Source of the DNA: Tuctoria greenei
Lineage: Eukaryota; Streptophyta; Magnoliopsida; Poales; Poaceae
Direction: 5' to 3'
Length of the DNA: 64,000 nucleotides
Assembly (NCBI GenBank): GCA_036927565.1
Contig: JAYESD010000008.1
Coordinates: 23,702,100 to 23,766,099, forward strand
Below are positions 1 through 11,019 of the stretch, one piece after another. Under the pieces are notes generated by a model. The model was not told the DNA's origin. It did not search any database and worked only from the letters and a program-made list of their open reading frames with translations. The position numbers and the translations under genes are program-made. Numbering within the stretch: the first letter of the stretch is position 1; every line of letters begins with the position of its first letter.

Positions 1-8
1 GTCAAAAG

Positions 9-11
9 AGT
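9..11. repeat. Left target-site duplication (AGT) of the large CACTA element
   Basis: The trinucleotide AGT directly precedes the terminal CACTACTAC and is repeated at 27429-27431 directly after the terminal GTAGTAGTG. A 3-bp duplication is the hallmark of CACTA insertion. An inverted copy of the same flanking sequence at about 28925-28950 contains a single AGT and so represents the unoccupied site. Confidence 0.92.
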
Positions 12-430
12 CACTACTACAAAAAGCATTTTTATAGGCGCCTCAATTTTTCAAACACAGACAGTCCTTAAAAATATGCGACTGTGATGACGAATGATAC
101 AATAACCGCCTGTGATGAAATAACAACACAGACGGATTTTAAAAAACATCCGCCTGGGTAAATACTTGATCTTCTCAGGCGATTATTACTTAAGAACCAC
201 CTATAATGAAATAACATCACATGCGGATTTTAAAAAACAACCGCCTGGGTAAATACTCGATCTTCTCAAGCGGTTATTAATTAAGAACCGTCTGTAATGT
301 AATAAACTTCACAGGCGGTTCTTAATTAACAAAGGCCTGAGAAGATCATGTATTTTCATCGGCGGTCATTGTGTAAGAACCGTATGTAGTTTCTCAATTA
401 TCACAAGCGGTTTTCATTGAAGAACCGCTT
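12..430. repeat. Left terminal and subterminal repeat region of the CACTA element
   Basis: After the CACTACTAC terminus, short units related to ACAGGCGGTTATTA and its complement occur repeatedly in both orientations up to about position 430. In En/Spm-type elements such motifs are where the element-encoded DNA-binding protein attaches. The first 60 bases also resemble the start of the central array at about 7510-7570. Confidence 0.85.
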
Positions 431-1659
431 AGGGAAAGTCATTGTTCCCAGATCGTGAGCGTCAGTTGCAGGGATAAACAAACGCAATGACATTGCAATT
501 AAGGGATTTAATTGGAATACAAGAATTAACAAACGCAATGACATTGCAATTCAAAGATAACTCGCAACTCGATGAATTCTATAGATCATACATTGCGTGC
601 ACTCTAAACTAAATTCGAATCTAAACTTATTCCTAAAGTTCCCGTCGATCATCTAAATTGTACCGTCCTGCTTGCACCCGAACACGTCTCTTATATTCCG
701 CTGGATCCTGAAAATATTGACATTATTTAAATTAACAAATGTCGAAGGAGGAATGAATAACCTACATGGGTCACTAAGTCAAAGTGTCATCTAACCTTGA
801 TAAGTAGATTATAGCAATCATTTTCAATATCGGGCGCATTTGGCTGATGCAGCAAACGCTGAACTTCAAATAGTATAGTTTTGATTGTAAAACCAGTGCA
901 CCACCCCTACGAAATATAATTTAAGCAATATAAGAAACCAGTTCAAATAAGTTCGACAACAATTAATTATTAATTACATGAGCAAAATAGGTCTATCTTA
1001 CAGTCTCTTGATCAAGAATCCTGATGCAGAGTGCTCCCGAGCGATGGACATTTGGATGGAAGAACCTACTTGGAAAGGCACATCTTGGAGGAACCAAGGG
1101 ATAGTCCTCAGAGAAGGAGATTGTCAGGGGGTAGTAACCATCTTCCCATTCAGTCTACAAAGGAAATTTATTAATAGGAGGACGATGGTTAAACTCATAT
1201 TGTGCTTGTTCTTAATGACTTACCCCTTCTTTACCAGGGACGATGCACTGCCACTTCAATAAATCTCCCGATTCAGGCTTCACAGAGAAACCCTACGCAG
1301 AGAAATTGAAAATACAAAAAAAAAAACAAGATGGAAAAACAAAACTACAGTTAAGTTCATCAGTCTATTGCAAATACATATGTATATACAACCATGCGAC
1401 CGGTGTGCCATATGTACATACATGGGGATGGTTCTTGCGCCACGCCAAGCGCTCCTCCTTCAATCGGCTACGCGCGCGATACATCAATATCTAAAATACC
1501 AAACTTCCAAATTATTGAGCCCAAACACATATGTACACACATGAAAAAGGACACAATCCATATACCAACACACAAAACTAGCAGCTTATGAAAATATACA
1601 AAGAAAAAGGTAGCATGCAATGCATAGTAAGGAAACTATGAGAATTTACTTAGGTACAA
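431..1659. other. CACTA-internal DNA without a recognisable gene; holds two short direct duplications
   Basis: No convincing coding region is visible. A 24-bp sequence containing AACAAACGCAATGACATTGC is directly repeated at 477-500 and 528-551. The stretch from about 1479 to 1640 is a second copy of the sequence at about 6954-7310, which belongs to the 5' leader of the TNP2 gene. Short open frames here have no family signature and are probably chance. Confidence 0.6.
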
Positions 1660-3050
1660 AGAATCCCTGCACAGCAAGCTCTTCTAAATGCAAGTAACAC
1701 ACGTGGCTCATCATTTGGATTGTTTAAAGCATCAATTTGAAGTCTGACAATCCTTGGAAGGTTTTCCTATCCATTTGAACGATTTCTTTCCCTCCTGTCC
1801 ATTTGAAAACTTAGGAAGATGTTCCTTTCTCAGTTTTAATGCCTAAATATATTGACTAGAAATCAATACCTACTCTCTTAGTGCTTCACGCAAGCGAGTA
1901 AGCAAACAACTTCAATCACAAAATTTTTTTTGCACTTTCATAGAGATTTAACCTTAATCTTTCAAGCATAGATTTATCAAATAAGTGAAGCTTCCTTATC
2001 ACACATGTTAATGGCAGTTATAAGTGAAGGATGTGTCGAAGCTAACGAAATCTGAATCGGACTGAAGATAAAGAGATCCTGCATATGAGTGGCAATGTCC
2101 AGGTTAAACAGCATGAAGCCATGATGACAACCTTCAACAACATGAAAAGTGATGCCAAAGTTTTGCTTGCATCAACCAAGGCATGTTGTGAGGGTATAAC
2201 ACTTGTTGGGGCAAGCATAACCTTAGCCAAAATCAGAAATCACTCCAATGTGGATTACTCTAAAGCCGACATGGATTACTCTGAAGTTTTATCTGTGCGT
2301 GCTTGGTAAACTTCAGAGTAATCCATGGCGGCTTCAGAGTAATCCACGGTGGCGTGATTTCTGATTTTGGCCAAGGTTATGCTTGCCCAGCAAGTGTTAT
2401 ACCCTCACAACATGTCTTGGTTGGTGCAAGCATAACCTTGGCATCACTTTTCATGTTGTTGAATGTTGTCATCATAGCTTCATGCTGTCTAACCTGGACA
2501 TTATCACTCATGTGCAGCATCTCTTTGTCTTCAGCCCCATTGAGATTTCGTTAGCTTCGACACACCTTTCACTTGTAACTGCCATTAACATGTCTGATGA
2601 AAAAGCTTCAATTATTGATAAATCTACGCTTGAAAGATTAAGGTAAAATTCCTATGAAAATGGTAAAAACAAGATTTGTGATTGAAGTTGTAGGCTTTGT
2701 CGCTTGTGTAAAGCACTAAGAGAGATGGTACTGATTTGTAGTCAATATATTGAGCCATTAGAACTGATAAAGTAGCATCTTCGTAAGTTATCAATATGGA
2801 GAGAAGAGAAAGAAATCTTGCAGGGCTTGTTTGGGTCTACTCAATTTAATTGGATTGAAGTGGAGAATGAACTAATTTTCTCCTCAATCCACCTCAAACC
2901 ACTTATATTGAAGTAGATCCACTCCTATCCAAACAAGCCCTCAAATGGACGGGAAGTATCGTTAGAGTTCAATTGAAGCTTTTAAACAATCCAAATTATG
3001 AGTCTCGGGTGTTACTTGCACTTACAAGAGCTTGCTGTGAAGATATTAGC
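1660..3050. repeat. Large inverted repeat (arms about 640 bp, loop about 18 bp) inside the CACTA element
   Basis: Sequence 1660-2290 is repeated in reverse complement at 2308-3050. For example, the block CAGCAAGCTCTT at 1672-1683 reappears inverted near 3030-3040, and GAGTAATCCA motifs face each other across a short loop at about 2291-2307. By eye the arms match roughly 80-90%, and the right arm is longer only because a 120-bp MITE sits in it. The structure lies immediately downstream of the minus-strand TNP2 gene, so a read-through transcript could fold into a long hairpin. The origin of the arm sequence is unknown; short open frames within it are not recognisable proteins. Confidence 0.85.
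2822..2941. mobile_element. MITE (about 120 bp) in the right arm of the inverted repeat
   Basis: The segment starts AGGGCTTGTTTGGG and ends CCAAACAAGCCCT, giving terminal inverted repeats of about 13 bp. The left arm of the surrounding inverted repeat lacks it, which shows it inserted after the arms formed. The superfamily is uncertain (hAT- or Harbinger-like); I found no clean target duplication. Confidence 0.7.
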
Positions 3051-3281
3051 TTGACAGAAGAAATTTATATACACATACTAAATTTAATAATGTTCGAAAC
3101 AGAAGCTGAATTTAAATTTGTTCGAAACATGCTATCTAAAGCTGAAATAGAGCATTGTTCTAAGTTGATTTCAGAAGATACAAATATATACAATATATAT
3201 CATCTCACATTGATATATACATTTTTTCTAGCATTGACATCTTCTCGCATATAGGGTTTCAAATTTTTTTAATGCTTCTCT

Positions 3282-6200
3282 CTACGCGCTTGATGTTTTC
3301 TGGTTTGGTGAAAAGGTACATCTCTTCATACTGATTATATTCCTCTTCATTATCTCCCACATTCTCAAACCAACAATATTTTGCTTTCCAGAAACAACTA
3401 CGTGCATCTTCTCAGTTTCTAGATCTTGAACATAAAGAACTTGTGCAACATTATCGGCGAGAACCCACAAGTCATCTTTATAACCCACTTTATTCAAGTC
3501 TACCAGTGTCAGCCCGTAATTGTCCACTTTCACACCATCAGGATGTTTGACCCATTGGCACTTAAATATTTGCATTACCATTCTTTTGCCATAATCGAGT
3601 TCCCATATTTCCTCTATGAACCCAAAGTATGTGGTCTTTTGCCCTTGTGAATCATAATCCTCAATACGAACACCACTATTTTGTGCAACACTCTTACCGT
3701 CTTTTTCTTTAGTGTAAAATGTGTAACCATTGATGTCATATGCTTGCCATGATGTCACCAAAGAAGATGGGCCACAAGCTAACTTATTCATGGTGCCTCT
3801 TTTATAGTGTTTTTGTATGGTATATTTTTGCCCATTAACCATTCAGTGAAACATCTTCTGTGCTCTTTCATGATCCAGTCCTCTCTGCGGTCTTGGTTTT
3901 TATCACGAAGCTCAATTTGGTGTTTCTCGATGTGCGACTCAACTATTGCGAGCTGTTGTAGTACACCAAAATGTGCACGGTGTACATTCTTGTAATCTTG
4001 AACGATAAAAGTTTTCTTACCCACTTTGCCTCTCCCACGTAGTCTACCCTCATGTACCGGTATAGGCACACCTATCGATTTTCCATCTTTGATGTAATCG
4101 GCGCAACCATCAATTACTTCTTCAGTGGTGTATCCTTCCATAATTGAACCCTCTGGGTGAGCACGGTTCCGCACATAACCTTTTAATATTCCTAAATTTC
4201 TCTCCAACGAAAATATATGATGTAAATATAGTGGCCCCAATGCTTTTATCTGATCAACAAGATGTATGATTAGGTGTACTTGCATATCGAAAAAGGATGG
4301 TGGGAAACACATCTCAAGCTTGCACATAGTCTCGACGATGTATGTTTTCAGATAGTCTAAATCTTCACGTTCTATCACCTTTTGCGATACTGTATTGAAG
4401 AAGTAACACAAACGTGTGATGACAACTTTTATATGCTCAGGTTTGATGACTCTTATTGCAATGGAAAGGAAAACTGTCATCATCATGTGACAGTCGTGAG
4501 AACTATAACCGAATAAAGACAAGTCTTCCATCGAGACTAGTTTGCGAATATTGGATGAGAAACTCGTGGGCACTTTGATCCCACGCAAGCATTTGCAAAT
4601 TGCTTTTTTCTCTTCTAGCGTCAAGTTGTAGCTGGCTGGGAGAAGGTAATGCTTCCCGTTCGCCTTTTCTACTGGATGAAGCTCTGGTCTCAAATCAAGA
4701 TTTACTAGGTCCATACATGAATTTAATCCATCCTTTGTTTTCCTCGGCATGTCCAGCAAGGTCCCAATGATGCTGTCAAATACATTCTTTGTAACGTGCA
4801 TCAAATCAATACTATGGCAAAATTCCAGATTCTTCCAATACGGAAGATACTTGAAAAAAATTGATTGTTTCTTGAAAGCCATGTCAGCTGTATCATCCGA
4901 AGATGTACTTTTCTTTCTCTTAATTCCTTTACTATTTTTGCCCTTACCGAAAGCAATATGGATGTTCTTGACCATTTCAAACACAAGTTTTCCACTGTAA
5001 GGTTTTGGTGCAGTATCTTTTTCGATTTAGTTGTCAAATTGTTCTTTCATCTTCCTATACTTGTGTGTATCTGTCAAGAACCGTCGGTGTCTCATGTACA
5101 CCGTATTGCTGGATGAAGTGAGGTATAGAAATCCAGTTCTATCCACACACCTAACACAACCTTTCTTCCCTTTCATTTGTCCCGATAATGTAAATAGTCC
5201 GGGATAATCATGCACGGTAACGAATATCATTGCTCATAGCGTGAAATACTCCTGCTTGTACTCATCCCATGTACGTACCCCTTCATTCCACAATTTCGCC
5301 ATATCTTCCATTAAAGGTTCCAAGAACACATCAATTTTGATGCCGGGTTGTTTCGGACCTTGGATAAGAACAGATAACAAGATATATTTCCTTTTGTGAC
5401 ACAACCACGTCGGTAGGTTGTACATGGTTAAGACCATGGGCCATGTGTTGTGTATGATCCTTTTTTTCACCAAACAGATTCATTCCGTCTGTACCCAAGG
5501 CAAACCTCACATTTCTAATTTCCTTCACAAATTCTGGATTCTGAATATCAAAATTTTTCCACCGCGTTGCATCACCAGGGCGTCGTATATGTTTTTCATT
5601 CTTCTTGCGTTGCTCGGAATGCCAATGCATAATTTTAGCCTCCCTAGGGTTTGAGAACAAACGCTTCAAGCGATCAATTATCGGAAGGTACCACATCACC
5701 AAGGTAGGAATTTTTCTCTTATTCTTCCTGTCTGCATCGCCAGAAGTATCATCATTGTCACCTTCAAGACCAATAATAAACTTATTATTCTTCTGAGTTT
5801 TTTCATGTTGGTAACATACTGGTGATTGTAGTCCTTCTTATATCTACTGACACCACAAATGGGGCATCTAGTTGCGAGCTCATGCTCTTTGCGATATAGA
5901 ATACAATGGTTCACACAAGCGTGTATTTTTGTCACACCTAGTGCCATCGGGCAAAGAAGTTTCTTTGCTTTATAAGTGCTTCTGGGCAGTTTATTTGGAT
6001 TTGGAAGAATTTCTGCCAGAAGATTCAAAAGATCAGAGAAACTACAATCGGACCATCCGTGCGTAGCTTTCAACTTTAGTAGTTCTAAGACTGCACGCAA
6101 TGTAGTAAACTCTTTATCACAACCATTTGATTCATCATATAAAAGCTCCATCGCCGCATTCTGTAATGTCTCCATTTTACTTAAACTTTTGCTTGCTCCC

Positions 6201-6594
6201 ATAGAAGTCAATGCATATGGTTCAATGTGACCAACATATCCTCACAATCGAACTCATCATCATCATACCAGCTTGATTGTCACTACCATCATCGATATGA
6301 ACATTATCATCATCTAAACCTCTATCATCATCTTTATCCACATCATGTGTATCTAACTCACCATGCTCTGTCCATATTGTGTAGTTTTTTTAAACCTCTT
6401 TTCACCAAATGAGATTGGATTACTATAGTATCCGTCCAAGCAATCTTATTTTCGCAGTCGATACATAGACATAATATGTCATCTATCTTTTGCAACTTCG
6501 CATGTCTCTTGGATGCTTCAATAAAATTTGCAACATTATGAATGTACATAGGATCGGGTCTTGTCATGTTATACATCCACGCTCGACGGCCCAT
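3282..6594 (-). pseudogene. TNP2-like CACTA transposase, frameshifted
   Basis: On the minus strand the reading starts at about 6594 with a transposase-associated domain (MGRRAWMY, then a Cys-rich CLCIDCEN stretch), passes an acidic linker, and enters the Tnp2 core at about 5900-5030. Recognisable pieces there are CPICGVSRY, WYLPIIDRLKRLF, RFALGTDGMN, LLSVLIQGPKQPG, and a final segment around YPGLFTLSGQ and YMRHRRFL. Downstream come the DUF4218 region (FCHSIDLMHVTKNVFDS, 4984-3788) and a DUF4216-type region (3842-3282, TSWQAYDINGYTFYTKE). In CACTA elements this protein recognises the termini and performs transposition in the nucleus. The frame shifts near 6360, 5700, 5470, 5030 and 3840, and there is an in-frame stop near 5234, so the copy is dead. 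Some breaks could be unmarked introns, but not all. Confidence 0.88.
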
Positions 6595-6599
6595 GCTTC

Positions 6600-6953
6600 A
6601 ATAATAGAATTTTTGTCAGATTTACAAAGTTTGGCCACAAATATTCTCTAAAAGTCTTATATAAAATGAATTTACAGAGATATAACAAGTATGATTAGGG
6701 CGACTAATGTAGGAGACGGGCGATGTCTTGAGGCGGACGGAGTCAAAGGCGTCGGAAGCAGCAAGCGGGGGTGAAAGATTGAAGTCGTGGGGGCAAACAG
6801 GCCCAGTGGCATGGGCTAGGTCTGGGTGGGATCTGGTCCGTTATATCTTGACGTCAGATCCCATCCAACGATGGTAACTAAATGGGTGAGTTATAAAACC
6901 ATCTCTCTAGAAAGCTAACCCTAATCACTACAATAAGATTATTATAATATAGT
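6600..6953. other. 5' leader or intron region of the TNP2 gene
   Basis: This lies between the first recognisable TNP2 coding exon and the repeat-bearing leader. It holds no coding signature on either strand. A GC-richer patch around 6710-6850 may be untranslated leader. Confidence 0.4.
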
Positions 6954-7305
6954 CCATACATCAATATCTAAAAGACCAAACTTCCAAATTATTGAGTCCA
7001 AACGCATATGTACACACATGCAAAAGGACAGAATCCATATACCAACACACTATGACACAATCTAGATACCAACACACTATGACAATATACCAATATGCAA
7101 AAGGACACAATCCATATACCAACACACTATGACACAATCCATATACCAACACACTATGAGAATATACCAACATGCAAAAGGACACAATCCATATACCAAC
7201 ACACTAGGACACAATCCATATACCAACACACTATGAGAATATACCAACATGCAAAAGGACACAATCTATATACCAACACAACATGTAAAAGGAAACTATG
7301 AGAAT
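6954..7305. repeat. Minisatellite-like repeats in the TNP2 leader
   Basis: Units containing ACACAATCCATATACCAACA recur about eight times, separated by CACTATGA and ACATGCAAAAGG variants. A one-unit version of the same sequence is at 1479-1640. The repeats create spurious tandem open frames on both strands (Tyr-, His- and Cys-rich) that should not be annotated as proteins. Confidence 0.8.
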
Positions 7306-7512
7306 TTATACCCTGTGCCGCGATGTGGGACTGGGAAGATCAGGCGTGCCTCCGCGGGGCTGGGCGGCGGCGCGGCTGGGCGGGCTGAGCGACCGCGCGA
7401 CAGTGCAGGTTGGGCGGCGGCGCAGCAGAGCAGGCGCGGCAGTGGGAAATTTCGGCAGCCTTGTGGCAGTGAAAAATTCTCCAGGGTTACGTTTCGACTG
7501 TGGCGAGGGGTC

Positions 7513-7520
7513 TTTATATA
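7513..7520 (-). promoter_or_regulatory. TATA box of the minus-strand (TNP2) promoter
   Basis: The minus strand reads TATATAAAGACCCCTCGCC followed by a GC-rich leader (7310-7500) leading toward TNP2. The matching plus-strand promoter at 10991 reads TATATATACCCCTCGG, so the two look like diverged copies of the same promoter facing apart. Confidence 0.7.
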
Positions 7521-7529
7521 GGCGTCAAT

Positions 7530-10500
7530 TTTTCACAGACGGTTTTTAAATTTTTCACAGGCGGTTGGTAATAAATAACCACCTGAGAAAAATATTATAT
7601 CAGGCGGTTATTCCTTACAAACCGCCTGTGATAATACCCGAGGCGCTTGGTACTTAATAACCGCATGAGAAGATGTTTATCTCAGGCGGGTATTACTTAC
7701 AACCCGCCTGAGATAATGCCCGATACTGTTCTTCAGTTTCCTTATCCCTTGCTTCTTTTTTATTTAGATTCTAATATAAATACTCAAACATGTTTAGATT
7801 CTGCAAATTGTGTCCAAATTCGACGATTCTTTCTTCTACATTTGTATAAAATTAACATCTACCACCTGAACAAAATATTTTAAAACTTGTATAGCTGACA
7901 TTGTAATGTTTTGGTAAATATCAAATTAATTTCTACTCACATATTATTCACATTTGTGTATCTCATAAAAAAAGATCCTTCACTTAAATTTGTTTGTATG
8001 AACATATTTGTATCATTTATAAATATATGAATTTTGTTAATTTTTTAAAAGCATTCCAACATGTCAAACTTCAAATTATCCATCATTCTAACTAAATGCT
8101 CATATACATATGAGGCATTCATCAAATTATGAACACACATTGATTTAAAAAATTTAAAAAAATCTGAAAAAAATTCATAGAGGTTTGTATGATGAGTAAA
8201 AATGTCTACTGAAAAAATAAATGAAAAAAACATTATATTCATCAAGATAGAAAAAAATGAAAAATAGCATTTGCTGTATGTTTTTTATGTTCTGACCAAT
8301 TTCAAAGGATTTATGAAGTGAAATTTAATGGTAACCTTTACTTATCAATAATATTACAGGAAAGTGGAATTTTGCCTTTTTAAAGGACCCACATTTAATC
8401 ATGAATATTAATTAAGAAGAAGTAAATATCTTCACAGGCGGTTGGTACTTAATAACCGCCTGAGAAGATGTTTATCTCAGACGGGTATTACTTACCAACC
8501 GCCTGAGATAATGCCGATACTGTTCTTTAGTTTCCTTATCCCTTGCTTCTTTTTTATTTAGATTCCAATATAAATACTCAAACATGTTTAGATCCTGCAA
8601 ATTGTGTCCAAATTCGATGATTCTTTCTTCTACATTTGTATAAAATAAACATCTACCACCTGAACAAAATATTTTAAAACTTGTATAGCTGAAATTGTAA
8701 TGTTTTGGTAAATATCAAATTAATTTCTACTCACATATTATTCAAATTTGTGTATCTCATAAGAAAAGATCATTCACTTAATTTTGTTTGTATGAGCATA
8801 TTTGTATCATTTATACATGTATGAATTTGTTAATTTTTTTAAAGCATTCCAACATGTCAAACTTCGAATTATCCATCATTCTAACTAAATGCTCATATAC
8901 ATATGAGGCATTCATCAAATTATGAACACACATTGATTCAAAAAAATTTAAAAAAATCTAAAAAAATTCATAGAGGTTGGTATGATGAGTAAAAATGTCC
9001 ACTGAAAAAATAAATGAAAAAAATAATTATATTCATCAAGATAGAAAATTTAAAAATAGCATTTGTTGTATGTTTTTTATGTTCTGACCAATTTCAAAGG
9101 ATTTATGAAGTGAAATTTAATGGTAACCTTTACTTATCAATAATATTACAAGAAAGTGGAATTTTGCCTTTTTAAAGGACCCACATTTAATCAAGAATAT
9201 TAATTAAGAAGAAGTAAATATCTTCACAGGCGGTTGGTACTTAATAACCGTCTGAGAAGATGTTTATCTCAGGCGGGTATTACTTACCAACCGCCTGAGA
9301 TAATGCCCGATACTGTTCTTTAGTTAAATTATCCCTTGCTTCTTTTTTATTTAGATTCCAATATAAATACTTAAACATGTTTAGATTCTGCAAATTGTGT
9401 CCAAATTCGATGATTCTTTCTTCTATATTTGTATAAAATAAACATCTACCACCTAAACAAAATATTTTAAAACTTGTATAGCTGGCATTGTAATGTTTTG
9501 GTAAATATCAAATTAATTTCTACTCACATATTATTCACATTTGTGTATCTCATAAAAAAATATCCTTCACTTAATTTTGTTTGTATGAACATATTTGTAT
9601 CATTTATACATGTATAAATTTTGTTAATTCTTTTTAAAAGCATTCCAACATGTCAAACTTCAAATTATCCATCATTCTAACTAAATGCTCATATACATAT
9701 GAGGCATTCATCAAATTATGAACACACATTGATTCAAAAAAATTTAAAAAAAATCTGAAAAAATTCATAGAGGTTGGTATGATGAGTAAAAATGTCCACT
9801 GAAAAAATAGATGAAAAAAGCATTATATTCATCAAGATAGAAAAATGAAAAATAGCATTTGTTGTATGTTTTTTATGTTCTGACCAATTTTAAAGGATTT
9901 ATGAAGTGAAATTTAATGGTAACCTTTACTTATCAATAATATTACAAGAAAGTGGAATTTTGCCTTTCTAAAGAGCCCACATTTAATCAAGAATATTAAT
10001 TAAGAAGAAGTAAATATCTTCACATGCGGTTGGTACTTAATAACCGCCTGAGAAGATGTTTATCTCAGGCGGGTATAACTTACCAACCGCCCGAGATAAT
10101 GCCCGATACTGTTCTTCAGTTTCCTTATCCCTTACTTCATTTTTATTTAGGTTTCAATATAAATACTCAAACATGTTTAGATTCTGCAAATTGTGTCCAA
10201 ATTCGATGATTCTTTCTTCTACATTTGTATAAAATTAACATCTACCACCTGAACAAAATATTTTAAAACTTGTATAGCTGACATTGTAATTTTTTGGAAA
10301 ATATCAAATTAATTTCTACTCACATATTATTCACATTTGTGTATCTCACAAAAAAATGATCCTTCACTTAAATTTGTTTGTATGAACATATTTGTATTAT
10401 TTATACATGTATGAATTTTGTTTAATTTTTTTAAAAGCATTCCAACATGTCAAACTTCAAATTATCCATCATTCTAACTGAATGCTCATATACATATGAG

Positions 10501-10985
10501 GCATTCATCAAATTATGAATACACATTGATTCAAAAAAATTTAAAAAAATCTGAAAAAATTCATAGAGTTTGGTATGATGAGTAAAAATGTCCACTAAAA
10601 AAATAAATGAAAAAAGCATTATATTAATCAAGATAGAAAAATGAAAATAGCATTTCTTGTATGTTTTTTATGTTCTGACCAATTTCAAAGAATTTATGAA
10701 GTGAAATTTAATGGTAACCTTTACTTATCAATAATATTACAAGAAAGTGGGATTTTTCCTTTTTAAAGGACCCACATTTAATCAAGAATATTAATTAAGA
10801 AGAACTAAATATGTTCACAGGCAGTTGGTACTTAATAACCGTCTGAGAAGATGTTTATCTCAGGCGGGTATTACTTACCAACCGGCTGAGATAATTGTAT
10901 CTTCTCAGGCGGTTAGTAAGTAAAACCCGCCTGAGGTAACCTTCTTCTCAGGCGGTCGGTACTTAAAATCCTCCTGAGAAAATGA
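7530..10985. repeat. Central array: four ~794-bp tandem units plus a partial fifth, with CACTA subterminal-like motifs
   Basis: The phrase GGTACTTAATAACCG recurs with its GTAC at 7651, 8445, 9237, 10033 and 10828, giving periods of 794, 792, 796 and 795. Each unit starts with inverted CAGGCGGTT/AACCGCCTG pairs resembling the element's subterminal repeats. It continues with an AT-rich body containing a conserved block around CATATACATATGAGGCATTC. The array fills the space between the two divergent promoters. Copies differ by scattered substitutions, so the expansion is not brand new. No protein-coding potential is conserved across the units. Confidence 0.93.
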
Positions 10986-10990
10986 GAGTC

Positions 10991-10998
10991 TATATATA
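10991..10998 (+). promoter_or_regulatory. TATA box of the plus-strand CACTA gene
   Basis: TATATATA is followed by CCCCTCGGCAG and a GC-rich leader containing CGCCGCCGAGCTTC. A plausible splice donor (CAAG before GTAAACCC) lies at about 11158. The sequence parallels the divergent promoter at 7513-7520. Confidence 0.65.
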
Positions 10999-11019
10999 CC
11001 CCTCGGCAGCGTTGGAAAA

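Noticed and set aside
6961..7262. Cys/Tyr-rich repeated peptides on the minus strand
   Set aside because: They come from a minisatellite in the TNP2 leader and are not a protein family.
7651..10827. Tandem array considered as a CRISPR or satellite
   Set aside because: Units are ~794 bp without unique spacers, sit inside a plant transposon and carry its subterminal motifs. It is an element-internal array.
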